Under the pieces are notes generated by a model. That model had not been told where the DNA came from, ran no database searches, and saw nothing but the letters and a program-made list of their open reading frames with translations. From assembly GCA_002007465.1 (NCBI GenBank), contig LNAC01000018.1, positions 3,414,389-3,478,388 of the forward strand: a stretch of DNA of 64,000 nt, read 5' to 3'. This document shows positions 10,076-20,602 of this stretch, piece by piece. Source of the DNA: Ailurus styani (lineage: Eukaryota > Chordata > Mammalia > Carnivora > Ailuridae). Positions within the stretch are counted from its first letter, which is position 1; each line of letters starts with the position of its first letter. The position numbers were made by a program, and so were the translations under genes.

Positions 10076-12420
10076 ATATACACGCACACTAACAAACAGA
10101 CGCTCTCCGTCCTGCAGGCTGAGCTCCCAGCCCGGACCCCTGTTTGCATCGTGCCCTCCCACATCTCCTTCAGTGGGGTTCCAAGATCACGTTTACCTTA
10201 ACCTGATGTCTGAAGCACACACAATTCGACGCTCCCCTTCAAATTCAAACTCCACTTTCTGTGGTTTGGGTGTGTGTTACACATCCATTAAACGTATTTT
10301 TGCCACTGTTATTTTTTAAGCAGAGCTGGGCCCGGTGTTTATAGGAATGCATTACGCAGACAACGCATCGATGGGGACTGCCTCATCAATCCCTTCGTGG
10401 AACCCCATCTTCTGGAAAGCTGGGGGTTCCCGGTCTCGCATTCCAGCCTTTTGGTTAAGGCCAAGAGCTGATCCGTCTGTGGGAAACTTGTCCACAGGGG
10501 TCGGTCCGCATCAGGAAATCAGTCCTTGCCTGGCCAGATGAGGAAACTCCAGACACAGATAGTAATTATGAAAGGAACGGTGTGTTCTTATTTTGCTCTC
10601 CTTCAAACTGGAGCTAAGTAAGCTTGCCGAGCCCATCCGCACACGTGGCTGTGTGTGTGCACCTGTGTAGGGATGAGGAGAGGGGAGCACAGGCTCTGCC
10701 CACAGCCAAACACAGTACTGCTCAGCCTCAGTCCTCTTCCCAGAAGTGGTCATGCCTCATCCAATCTAGAAGACATGTGCTGAGCCCCCACTATGCACGA
10801 GGCCCCTTGGCAGACTGGGTGACCCGGGAGGAAGAGCTAGTACGTGCAGTGGCCACTGCCAAAGCCACCGCCCCCCTTTCCTGACCTGCTGCCAGCCCAA
10901 GGAGAAGATCCCAGCTTCCTTGCCTCCATCCCGGATTCTGCAGTCAGAATCTCCAGAAGGAGTCTATTTTGAGTTCTGCATACATGGATGGTGGCACTTA
11001 TTCAGGGTTAGAACTGAGCAGTTAGAACTGTTTTTGTTTGAGTTTCATACAAGAAACGTGGATCTCTCCAGGGCATCCCTGGGTCTTCTCCCAGCCCCGT
11101 CCTAGTGACAGTCCCTGTGGGAGCGCACACATGACCAGACACGTTCTCTAGGGAGAGGACCACACAGTGCAATCACCACAGCCCCTCAAAGCCACTTTCT
11201 GTTCATCTAAAGCAGGGAAGAGGAGCAAGGGATCCCCGTGACCTCACCACTCGGGCACTGCCATTCCAGAGCCCTGGACAGAAGCCATACACAGTGCCCG
11301 TGCTCCCCGGGACCAACACCACCATGTCAGGGACGAGAGCCCCGCGAAACCCGGAATCTGCGGATCCAGGAGCCAGGGACTCAGGCACCTTCCCCGGCTC
11401 TGCCAGGATTTCCACTGAGATCCTACATTCAAGAGTCCTTTCCAAAGACAAACCGTCACTTTCTGTGGCTTATGATTGACAAGAGCATCACAGAGCTTCC
11501 CTGAGAATCACACACTCACCTACACTATGAGGTAATAAGCACACCCGAGGGAGGGGGCGGGAAGCCTTTGGAAAGCTACATGGTGGTGGGCCAAGACCAA
11601 GGGCTTCAGCATCTTCTCTCTTGTCCCCGCCCACCCGCCTCCATGCCTCCTTCACAGCGATAATGAGCACTCCAGGCCAGCCCCCCAGCTGAGTGATGAG
11701 TATCCTCGTTTCCAAGTCAGCTCCTTAAGTCCCTCCCCTGACCCGGGGCCCTCCGATGAAAGGTCCAACTCCACAACTTGAACAAATCCAGGTAAATGTG
11801 GGGAAAAGCACTGTTTTTGCAAAAGGCTAGAGATCAAAGCAGAGCTCCCCTCCTCCATGGGCGTGTCTTCCTCTTTCCTCAGAAGGGCCAGTGGGGAATG
11901 ATAGAGGCCACGGAAGAGGAGGTCCCAACCTTGCAGCTCACTCTCCCTCCTCCCCAGGCACAGCTGGGGTCTCCCCGTGCTCCAGTGGGACCCAGGGCCA
12001 AAGTGTTCCCCACCCCAGACCTGAGATGGAGGGTAGGGTGCCAAGAAAAATAGGTTTTGGATTTCTTTGACCTGGGTCTACAACTCTACCTCCCCATTCA
12101 TCTTACCAGGTTAAGACACAGCTCCAGTGTGAACTAATTTCCCCATCTCTGGACTATGCTATGGCAAATAACTTACTCATGAGTAATGTGGCCATGTTTG
12201 TGCAGAGTTTATTTAGATAAGAAAAACAACCCCAGGCCTCATGGGAGGGACAGCTCAGCACAGCAGAGCCAACCCTGTTTCCTGGGCCTGCCTGGGAGGG
12301 CCCGGCCCTCCGGCTGCTGGAGTAGCCTTGGAGGGCTCCTGCAGAGCCTGCCTGTCCCCAGACACCTCTGGGTCCTGCCATAGAGAGTAAAGGTGGGGGG
12401 AGGAGTGGAGGATGGTGGAC
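10076..12420. other. Long unique interval
   Basis: No repeat or gene recognised across about 2.3 kb. Open frames of 60-130 codons occur in overlapping pairs on both strands (for example 11203-11451 minus against 11238-11504 plus), the pattern expected of non-coding GC-rich DNA. A short 'ctgagcccccactatgcac' word at about 10783 hints at a degenerate old repeat. Confidence 0.4.
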
Positions 12421-12429
12421 AGGAAGGCT

Positions 12430-12535
12430 GGGAGCTGGATACTGAGTCAGCTCTGTCACTCCACAGTTGTGTGGCCTTGGGTAAGACCCCTCCACCCTGT
12501 GTGCCTGGGTTCCCCCCTCCTTGAAAAGGGTGGGT
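12430..12535 (+). mobile_element. MIR, 5' part, split by SINE
   Basis: Forward MIR: 'gtcagctctgtcactccac', 'tgtgtggccttgggtaagac'. The rest of the same copy lies beyond the SINE at about 12730-12825. Confidence 0.7.
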
Positions 12536-12536
12536 C

Positions 12537-12728
12537 GGGGGCGCCTGGGTGGCTCAGTTGGCTGGGCATCCAACTCTCGGTTTCAGCTCAGGTCATGATC
12601 TCAGGGTCGTGGGACTGAGCCCCACGTTGGGCTCCACGCTCATCAGGGAGTCCACTTATCCCTCTCTCTGTGCCCTTCCCCCTCTCCCTCTCTCTCTCAT
12701 AAATAAATAAAATCTTTAAAAAAAAAAT
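12537..12728 (+). mobile_element. CAN-SINE inserted in MIR
   Basis: Head 'gcgcctgggtggctcagttg', 'catccaactctcggtttcag' (older SINE subtype with the CAACTC/GGTTTC segment), 'ataaataaataaaatctt' and poly-A. It splits a MIR. No clear target-site duplication was found. Confidence 0.9.
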
Positions 12729-12830
12729 AACAGCATGCCCCACAGAATGGTTAAGGAGATCAAGAGACCATGTAAGGGAAAGTACCTTAGAAACTGCAGA
12801 GAGCAATGCACGGGTTAGTTATTAACTAAT
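12729..12830 (+). mobile_element. MIR, 3' part after SINE
   Basis: Continues the MIR at 12430: 'gaatggttaaggagatcaag' then 'agtaccttagaaactgcaga' in the place of the usual 3' region. Confidence 0.5.
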
Positions 12831-12889
12831 GTCTGGCTTAAGGCAGTGTTTTCAGGTGACACACACATGTGGTGTGGACTCCATGCCAG

Positions 12890-13043
12890 GAGGTGAAGCC
12901 CTGTGTCCAGTTCCCAAATCTGCCACCTGCTAGTCATGTGACCTCAAGTCTCTTCACCTTCCTGAGCCTCTGCATTCTCCCCTGTGAAGTGGAGATAGTC
13001 ATTTCTCACTAAGTAATCGTCAAGGCTTAAAGGGAAAAACAGA
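12890..13043 (+). mobile_element. MIR SINE split by CAN-SINE
   Basis: Forward MIR: 'ccacctgctagtcatgtgac', 'agtctcttcaccttcctgag', 'tgtgaagtggagatagtca'. Its 3' end continues after the SINE at 13275-13315. Confidence 0.8.
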
Positions 13044-13259
13044 GGAGCCTGGGTGACTCAGTTGGTTAAGCAACTGCCTTCGGCTCAGGTCTGGTCCTGG
13101 AGTCCCGAGATCAAGTCCTGCATCAGGCTCCCAGCGCCGTGGGGAGTCTGCTTCTCCCTCTGACCTTCTCCCCTCTCATGCTCTCGCTCTCTCTCTCTCC
13201 CTCCCTCTCTCTCTCAAATAAAAATAAAAACATAAATAAATAAAATATTTTTTAAAAAT
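13044..13259 (+). mobile_element. CAN-SINE
   Basis: Carnivore SINE (head 'ggagcctgggtgactcagtt') inserted in a MIR. A perfect 15-bp target-site duplication aaagggaaaaacaga is at 13029-13043 and 13260-13274. CT-rich linker and irregular A/T tail. Confidence 0.95.
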
Positions 13260-13315
13260 AAAGGGAAAAACAGACACAAAAGTGTTTTGGGAACTGCAGA
13301 ACGGTGCCATGTTAT

Positions 13316-13619
13316 TCAAAAGGTTATTTGTCAATCAATCCATCAAATGCTTCTCGAGCTGGACTTGAGGATCTGGAAGGAAAGATCCAGCCGGAGAAAG
13401 GAAGAAGGCACCAGCACACCAGGAGTGAATGAAACCCGCAAAGCAGGGCGAGGAGCAGACTGGCCTGGGCTGGAGGGGGATTCCCTCATCTCCTTGTTGA
13501 CGCAGGTGACTGTACCTGGAAAACCTTGTGAGCAATGCTTTGGCCCCATTACTTGTCCTTAAACTTTTTAAAAAAGCAGAATCCAATTTTCAAGTGAAGA
13601 GTGAAACAGAACACAGGGA
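13316..13619. other. Unique sequence
   Basis: Nothing recognised apart from a short A-rich end. A 91-codon plus frame overlaps two minus frames; none is recognisable. Confidence 0.4.
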
Positions 13620-14445
13620 GTAGGAAAGGGCTTTAGCCCCAATATATAACAAACTCCTATAAGTTCATAAGAAAAAGATGATTCAATTTTTTTAAAAAAT
13701 TGAACTTGAACAGACCCTGTATAAAAGAGAATAACCAGAGGCCACAAAGCATTTGAAAATGTTCAACATTGTTAATCCTCAGGAAAATGTGAATTAAACC
13801 ATAATTCTATAGTGCACTGATTGGGAAGGCTAAAATTTTAAACACAGAAAACACCAAGTATTAACAAGGATGTGGACTGACCAGAGCTCCCATACATTGC
13901 TGAGGGTAATATACATTGGTGCAGCCACCTTGGAAAATTGCTTGACAGCATCAGTTACTGAATGTGTGTAAACATCCCCCAGAAATTCTATGCCTGGTTA
14001 TATATCCAACAAAAATGAGTGACAAGGTCCATCAAAAGACATGCACAAGAATCCTTATATAGTCTTGATATCTTCAAACTGGAAATAACCCAAATGCCCT
14101 TCATCAGTAGAATGGATAAATTATAGTAGAGTCACACAATCTTACACAACAGCAGAGAATGAACTATGTTATACACAATAATCTTGTAGGTGAATCTTAT
14201 AGGTGAAGTAAGCCAGATACAAAACAGGAGATACTGTAGATCATTCATGCAAAGGTCAAAGCCAGCAAAACTAACCTATATGACAGAGGTCAGGCTAGTG
14301 GTACTTTGGCGAGGTATTGATAGTGAGGGGACATGAAGGAGCTTTCTGGAGTCCTGGAAATGTTCCATATTTTGATCCAAGTGGTGGTTTTACAGGCATA
14401 TTCATTGGTAAAATTCTTCAAGATATATGCTTAAGATTTGTGCAC
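13620..14445 (+). mobile_element. Old L1 3' region
   Basis: Diverged L1ME-like 3' end: 'caccaagtattaacaaggat', 'cccatacattgctgagggta', 'acccaaatgcccttcatca', 'gatatatgcttaagatttgt'. Non-coding. Confidence 0.75.
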
Positions 14446-15190
14446 TTAATGGAAAATGGCATGGCGGTTCCCCCAAAAATTAAAAATAGAAATACCCTAT
14501 GATCCAGTAATCACACTACTGGGTATTTACAAAACCCCCCAAAAAAAACAACAACAACAAAAAACCCTACCATAAAAACACTAATTCAAAGGATGCACGC
14601 ACCCCAATGTTTATCACAGCATTATTTATATATATACAGCACGGAATATTACTCAGCCATAAAAAAGAATGAAATCTTGCCATTTGCAATGACCTGGTTG
14701 GAGCCCAAGAGTATAATGCAAAACAATATAAGTCAGAGGCGCCTGGGTGGCTCAGTGGGTTAAAGCCTCTGCTTTCGGCTCAGGTCATGATCTCAGCGTC
14801 CTGGGATCGAGGCCCGCATCGGGCTCTCTGCTCAGCAGGGAGCCTGCTTCCTCCTCTCCCTGTCTCTTTGCCTGCCTCTCTGCCTACTTGTAATCTCTCT
14901 CTGTGTGTCAAATAAATAAATAAAATCTTAAAAAAAAACAATATAAGTCAGAGAAAGACAAATACCATGTGATGTCACTCATATGTGGAATTTAAGAAAC
15001 AGAACAAACAAGCAAATAAAAGAGAGAGAGAGAGAAATCAAGAAAGACTCTGGACTCTGAAGAACAATTACCAGCGGGGAGGTGGGGGGGAAGGGGGAAG
15101 TAAGGAATGGGGATTAAAGAGTACACTTATCACGATGAAAAAAAAAAGATTGGTGCAAGTGATACATTCACAACTTACAAAACAAACGGA
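14446..15190 (+). mobile_element. Younger L1 3' end, split by SINE
   Basis: L1 3' end with 'ccagtaatcacactactggg', 'cacggaatattactcagcca', and after the SINE 'aaagacaaataccatgtgat' and 'ggaatttaagaaacagaac'. Better preserved than the L1 before it and of the carnivore-type 3' end with a G-rich stretch near 15080. Confidence 0.85.
14737..14935 (+). mobile_element. CAN-SINE, mustelid-type, nested in L1
   Basis: Head 'gcgcctgggtggctcagtgg', 'gttaaagcctctgctttcgg', linker 'ctgcctctctgcctacttgt', tail AAATAA plus poly-A. About 15-bp target-site duplication (aacaatataagtcag) at 14722-14736 and 14938-14952. The L1 resumes exactly after it, so the SINE is younger than the L1. Confidence 0.97.
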
Positions 15191-15485
15191 CATGCACAGG
15201 GAATGAAAATGGCCCATTCAGGATAAGTACAACACTGAGAAGTGTTTCCTCTGCAGGGAGGGAGAAACCACCGCAAACAGCTTCATGGAGAAGGGAAGCT
15301 TTTACCTGGACCTTAAAAATAGAGATGGGGGCCGAGTCATTTCCAGAGTACAGACTGGACAGTGAGAAAGCACAAGATGGGCTTAGTGAACAGAGAGAAA
15401 AAGGCTGGAAAAGAGGACACAGGGCAGGGCAGGGCTGGGCAGAGGGGACGGGAACGTCTCTTGCGTGGTGGAAAAAGTCTGGACG
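15191..15485. other. Unique sequence
   Basis: Nothing recognised; overlapping open frames on both strands. Confidence 0.4.
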
Positions 15486-15489
15486 TGGG

Positions 15490-15660
15490 CCTGGTGGTCT
15501 CAGTGCAAAGCCCAGCTTCACTACAGGCAAGCTCTGTGACTTTGGGGATGGTCACCTCACCTCTGAGTCTCAGGGCCTCTGTTTGTAAGATGGGAATTGC
15601 TGGGAAATAACGCCCGCAAGCTGCCTATTGTGGTGGTGAGCATACGGTCCTCTAGACCCA
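15490..15660 (+). mobile_element. MIR SINE
   Basis: Forward MIR: 'gcaagctctgtgactttggg', 'cctctgagtctcagggcct', 'tttgtaagatgggaattgc'. Confidence 0.7.
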
Positions 15661-17235
15661 GGAGTGCCCCCATCACGATCACGGCATTCGGGAACTCCCC
15701 TAACAAGATGCTGCAATGGGGTGTTTGCTGTCTTTATCTCAGCTGACACCCCAAGGGCCTGAAATAATACAACAGGTGCCAAGCCAGGCCCCATCATAAA
15801 ATAAGGGCCTGGGCCATCTGTGTGGGACAAGCTAAGAGAGCATGGAACATTCCGCCAACACCTCCACGGTAACAAAGCAGGGACTTGAAAGAAAACAGTT
15901 GTGAGAAGTTCTTTTGAAGAGAATTGAAAGTAGGTCATGTGTGGCCAGGACACATAGGAGAAGGGACGAGGCTCTTCAAGAGGGGACATGGAGAGATGTT
16001 TATGTGACCCTAGAGTTTGGGGGACACAGGGACTGGTGACAGTTGACATGTGTCTGCGTCATCGAAAGGTGGGAAGGTGCTTGGACAGGCTGGAGCAGGC
16101 ACAGAGGGGCTGCTCTGGGAGGGAGCTTCGCACTGGGGGCTGGTCAAGAGCAGCCCAGTTGGGTCTCCTATGGGTTCTCCCTGCAGATGACATCTGGAAG
16201 TGGGGAGGGACTCTAACAGAGGGGTGGTCAGCAGAGAGCCGAGGGCTGGAGGGAGCAGAGGGGAGAGATGCACCGCCTACACCGGGGCACCCCACAGAAG
16301 ATGGTGGGGCACTAGAACGACACCACCCCAGTCATGGGAGACTTTTCCTGCCCACCACCTCTTCTGCACCCCATGTTTGCCCTGCAGCTGGCCCCAGCAG
16401 TGACCGGTATGGCAGCAGACACAGACCCAAGAAAGCCAAGCCGTGGCCGTGGCCTTGGCCTCTGCTGCACCGGGACCAGCCTGTAGCAGGCCTGAGCTAC
16501 AGGAGGGAAAGCTGTAATTAGATCAGAGCTGGCATTTTTGATATTAAACTAGACTACATTTCCTATCTCCTGAAGTAAGCCTGTTTTGAAGACTGAAAAG
16601 GGCCCAAATAAGCTACGAGTCCTGCCTGAGATTGTATTGCCGAGTGAGAAGAAAGACAGTAGTCTAAGGAGGATGAGGGGGATGGGGGGGAATAGAGTCA
16701 ACTTCTGTCTGCATGGTGGATCCGGCTGGAACCATGGCAAGGTTGCGGGTGGGTAAGGGTGCCCGGCACCTCCTAGGTGCACCTACTCCTTCCCCTGGAC
16801 CCCGGGAGGGGCCGATTCCAGTTCAGGAAGTGTCTCCCAGTCCCAGGAAGGCCTTGGCTCCAGGCTGGAGGCCGACAAAGAACAAACTCCTCTGCACGAT
16901 GTTGCTTCGGCCTCTGGGATTTACCCTTGCCCCACTGCTGTCTGCTGAACGTTCCTGCCTATTCCAGCCGAAGCACAAAACTACAGCTCCTCGAGGGCCG
17001 GAGACCGGCCTCCGAGCTGCTGTCAGAGGCCGTGACCTCACTTCCTCGGCCGTGCTACAGGTTGGGCGGGCAGGAAGGCAGCAGCTCTGGCTCCATGAGG
17101 GCCTGGCTCGGAGCACTGTGCGGAGAGTCCAACACCCAGGCCCTCGTTTGCAGCTAAATGCACAGAGGAAATTCCCCAGGCCTGGAGAGTTGGGGGAAGT
17201 GCATGTTCCGAGGGCTCAGCTTTCTGGTTAAGTAA
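15661..17235. other. Long unique interval
   Basis: No repeat recognised over about 1.6 kb. Frames of 177 codons (15988-16521) and 172 codons (16713-17231) are open on the plus strand, but comparable frames are open on the minus strand and in a second plus frame. No domain, signal peptide or exon pattern is visible. Described as non-coding with modest certainty. Confidence 0.45.
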
Positions 17236-17239
17236 AAGG

Positions 17240-17400
17240 GAGGTAAGGAGCTGCCGTTTTTTGGGCAATTCTTGTATACTAGGCCTGTAGGAAGCACTTT
17301 CCTTGGGCTGCCTTGAGTTCCCAAGGACAACTGCATGAGATGGACGTTGTTATTCCCATTTTACAGATGCGAAGGAGGGACACCCCGGAAGTGAGATGTC
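17240..17400 (-). mobile_element. MIR SINE
   Basis: Reverse MIR: 'ttgtatactaggcctgtagg', 'ttattcccattttacagatg', 'cgaaggagggacacccc'. Confidence 0.7.
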
Positions 17401-17539
17401 CCATGTTCTTTCCAGAGCATCACACCACTCTGGATATCATCACATTCTCACATGCATATGCCCCCCAGGAGTTGTAAATTCAGCAGTTTCAAATATTTAT
17501 TTTTCTGGCACAGAATATTGAATGGAGTATTGCCCCAGT

Positions 17540-17765
17540 AAGAGCCAAGGGCTGGGGTAGGCCTGCCTGGATTCCACTGCTTGCGAGCTGTGCGCCCACA
17601 GAAGCACTGGTTAGCTTCTCTGAACCCAGTTTCTTAACCTGGAAGGATGAAGAAGAATAACAGCACCTTCTCCATCACCTTGTGAAGATGACACGTGTGT
17701 GGGGAGCATTAAGTCCGGGCCTTAGCCTGTTGTATATGCTCAGTGATCATGATTCGTGATTACAC
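17540..17765 (+). mobile_element. MIR SINE, near full length
   Basis: Forward MIR: 'ggcctgcctggattccactg', 'gcttctctgaacccagtttc', 'gaagaataacagcacctt', ending in 'tatatgctcagtgatca'. Confidence 0.75.
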
Positions 17766-17799
17766 TTGCCATAACCCAGCGAGGGGATGGGACAGACCA

Positions 17800-17900
17800 G
17801 CATACCCCATGTGGACAGATGATTAGGACTCTGAGCTTCAAAGCTTAGATGCTATCCAAAGTCACCCACGGTCATGAAAACGGCCCTAATCCATGGCCTG
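17800..17900 (-). mobile_element. MIR fragment
   Basis: 'gtggacagatgattaggact' and 'aagtcacccacggtcatg' in reverse MIR order. Confidence 0.45.
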
Positions 17901-18499
17901 TGTCTCCACAGGGGGCCAGCTCCCTCAGGGTCCCCTCTCCCCTCCGGAGACCTCCCGTGGATTTCCGAGCATTTGACAACAGACAGGAAAAAGCACTGAG
18001 CCGAGCACATGGATAAGGAGGCAGCCAGTGCTGCTGGCTACCAGATGGTGCTGGCTGTGTGTCCCCCCTGCTCTGGACTCTGGGACCAGTTTGCAGGAGT
18101 GAAGAGGTGGCTTCTTGGAATAGACAGAAATTACAGAAGGGCCCCTAGGCAAGAAGATACCCCCACTCCCAGCTCCTCTGCTCTAAGCCAGGCAAGACTC
18201 CCTCTGACCTCCAGATAAAGTCCTTAACATAGTTTCACTTCATGTTACATTTTTTTCCAGCTACTTCCCAGTTTGATTCCTTGAAGCATTCCGCTGTGTG
18301 TCCCTACCTCCTTCCCTCCGGTCAGGCCCTAAACACACTCACACTTGCACACAGAAGTCTGGTTCCTCCCCACCCCCACCGCCCCGATCCCCCCAGCCCC
18401 ATTCTTAAGTGCAAACCAGCCCATTTCGGGGCATCTGGACAATTGCCACCCCGGACTTTGGGAACAATAGCAAATCCGCAAGCCAGGAGAGGAACCCAG

Positions 18500-18760
18500 C
18501 TCATTCCAAGTAAAAATAACCTGTCAAATCAATTACAGTGGCAGAACCAATTAGGGTGACCGCAGGGGAATAAATATGCAGTGTTTAACTTAATCATCTT
18601 TCTGTTCCAACGGCTCTCCGGCAGGGCTGCATGACTAAGGCAAATGACTATTATGTAACTGATATTTTTATTCTTTGCCCCTTCTTTTCTGAGAGACAAG
18701 CCATTAAATCTCGCTTTGCTTCAAAGTGGGAAAAAAAAAGACAAAGGGAAAAAGGACTGT
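18500..18760. promoter_or_regulatory. Candidate conserved non-coding element
   Basis: Repeat-free AT-leaning block dense in homeodomain-type ATTA/TAAT words (caattacag, ccaattagg, ttaacttaatcatc, ccattaaatc), with a TCF/LEF-like 'gcttcaaag' near 18720. The composition differs from its flanks. Enhancer function is inference. Confidence 0.35.
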
Positions 18761-18804
18761 CTTTGCACTGGCATGAATGAGAAGAAAGTCTAGAGCCTTC
18801 TATG

Positions 18805-18945
18805 GTGACTCTCTATATGTAACACCACTTGTTAGCTATGTGACCTTAGACAAGCCCCCTCTCTTCTGTGATCCCCCCATCTGTGAAGGAAGGGATCCGG
18901 AATGGTGATCACTAAGGGTCATCCGTAGAAAGTTGGGTTTTCTAT
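18805..18945 (+). mobile_element. MIR SINE
   Basis: Forward MIR: 'cacttgttagctatgtgacc', 'ttagacaagccccctctctt', 'catctgtgaaggaaggga'. Confidence 0.75.
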
Positions 18946-18999
18946 TATCGAGGACAACTTCGACTCCGAAGTCATGCATACTTACCACAATGGCGTCTC

Positions 19000-19088
19000 A
19001 CTGATCTTTGAGTCTCCCTGTTGCTCCTTGCCCAGGGTCTGTGTGCTCAGGTGTTCGATGAATACTTGCTAAATGGAATTAATTGGCT
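19000..19088 (+). mobile_element. L2 3' tail
   Basis: 'tgcccagggtctgtgtgctc' then 'gatgaatacttgctaaatgg', an L2 terminus. Confidence 0.6.
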
Positions 19089-19094
19089 CCTTTT

Positions 19095-19560
19095 TTCTGT
19101 CAGCATTTCCTAGGTCTAGAACACTTCTAGGCACTGGGAGATAAGTAGCCAAGAGGCAGAGGGAAGAATGTCCTCCATCTGAGGGAGGCTAGCTATGTGT
19201 CTCTGAGAAATGCCAGTCTTGGGTGATAGACAGGGTTGGATATATGTCACAGGCACTAGATACTCAGAGAAGAGGGATGTTTCTAACTTTAGGATGGTCA
19301 TGACGTGCTTCCTGAGAAGGTGAAGTCTGGGTTGGGCCCCGAGTTCCTACAGATGAGTTAGATGAAAGGCACTCTAGGGAAATCTACAGGAACGGCCTTA
19401 TGCAGAAGTGGGGAGGGAGAGAGCCTGACAGTGGTGAGGATTCTATCGGAAAATCAAAGAAAATAAGGTATTTTGGAACTAGACTATGAAAAACCTCGGC
19501 GCTGGGAGGGTGGGTCGGTATCCCGGACTCACTGGGAAAGGAAGGTAGGATGGAATCTGT
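19095..19560 (+). mobile_element. Unnamed ancient repeat, forward copy
   Basis: Shares the order 'aggcactgggagataagta', 'gaaggtgaagtctgggttgg', 'gccttatgcagaagtgggga' and 'gacagtggtgaggattctat' with the family best seen at 52.5-54.1 kb. Highly diverged. Confidence 0.4.
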
Positions 19561-20071
19561 GAGAACATCACCTTCTCCTCTGGTCAGTGTTTGAACTGGT
19601 CATTCTGAATAGCGAGAGATGGCCTCTGGTATCAGCCTCTGGGGACAGTCTGGAGTTCTAGAATCCGGGGAAAGGGCCAGAGGCTTGTCATTTTGTTCTG
19701 CATATCATACTAAGGTCCTAAATCCACCAAGCATATACTCACAACGTTTCAGGGCTGGAGGAGATTTAAAGATCAATTACAGAGGACCCTGTCAATGCCT
19801 GCCCCCTACCTCCTCAGCACTCACCCCCACACGGAAGGGTGCTTACTTCCATACCTACGGGCATGGTAGGCCCGTGTGGGGCAAAGCCTTAAGTGCCCGA
19901 GAGCCCGTGCCCCTGGAAACAGCCCTCTCTTAGGGAGGGATCAGGGAGTGGTGAATAAATTGTCAGCTTCTTCTCCACTTGGGCAGAACGCTGAGCTGTG
20001 CTCTAACTTGGGCTCCCCCGGACTCCAATGGGATTGACCCCCAGTTGCCCACGGTGATGACCGGCTCAACA
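19561..20071. other. Unique sequence
   Basis: Nothing recognised. A plus frame 19619-19933 is isolated and lacks family features. Confidence 0.4.
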
Positions 20072-20161
20072 GCACACCTTGTATTGGCTTCCTTCCTTCT
20101 CTGCCTCCCTTCCACACCCCTTCACCTGGGTTTCCAGGCATCACCTCCCAGATGAATTACA
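20072..20161 (+). repeat. Copy 1 of a duplicated assembly flank
   Basis: A 90-bp stretch repeated at 20329-20418 with one base different (ttCacctg against ttGacctg). Copy 1 runs into a SINE; copy 2 runs into different sequence with no SINE. Confidence 0.9.
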
Positions 20162-20327
20162 AGATCCTTTTATTTTTTTTTATTTTTTTTTAAAGATTTT
20201 ATTTATTTATTTCACAGAGGGAGAGAGATCACAAGGAGGCAGAGAGAGCAGGCATAGAGAGGGGGGGGGAAGCAGGCTCCCTGCTGAGCAGGGAGCCTGA
20301 TGCGGGCCTCGATCCCAGGACCCTGAG
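20162..20327 (-). mobile_element. CAN-SINE, truncated by assembly joint
   Basis: Reverse mustelid-type SINE: T-rich tail, 'aaagattttatttatttatt', 'gcaggctccctgctgagc', 'gcgggcctcgatcccaggac', stopping at 'cctgag' directly before the n at 20328. The tRNA-like head is missing because the contig ends there. Confidence 0.9.
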
Positions 20328-20328
20328 N
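20328..20328. other. Assembly gap/joint
   Basis: A single n. True gap length unknown. It separates the broken SINE from a second copy of the sequence that precedes the SINE. Confidence 0.95.
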
Positions 20329-20418
20329 GCACACCTTGTATTGGCTTCCTTCCTTCTCTGCCTCCCTTCCACACCCCTTGACCTGGGTTTCCAGGCATCA
20401 CCTCCCAGATGAATTACA
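20329..20418 (+). repeat. Copy 2 of a duplicated assembly flank
   Basis: Near-identical to 20072-20161. Continues into 'tatatctgaatctttgac' without a SINE, so it looks like the SINE-free allele or an unmerged contig end. Confidence 0.9.
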
Positions 20419-20484
20419 TATATCTGAATCTTTGACTCAAGGTCAGCTTCTGGGGAAACCAAACCAAAACAACCAATGAACTGC

Positions 20485-20602
20485 CCTCATTTTATAGCTG
20501 GGGAAACTGAGGCCCAAGAGGAGGTCATCTGCTCATGAGTCAGGGTGCAAGCCTGGGCCTGCAGGCCCCCAGTCCAGTGCCCAACCCACTAGACCAGACG
20601 GT
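20485..20602 (-). mobile_element. MIR SINE
   Basis: Reverse MIR: 'cattttatagctggggaaac', 'tgaggcccaagaggaggtca', 'cccaacccactagaccaga'. Confidence 0.8.

Noticed and set aside
14737..14800. tRNA gene
   Set aside because: The tRNA-like A and B boxes belong to the head of a CAN-SINE, as in all other SINE copies; no cloverleaf with a proper anticodon arm is kept.
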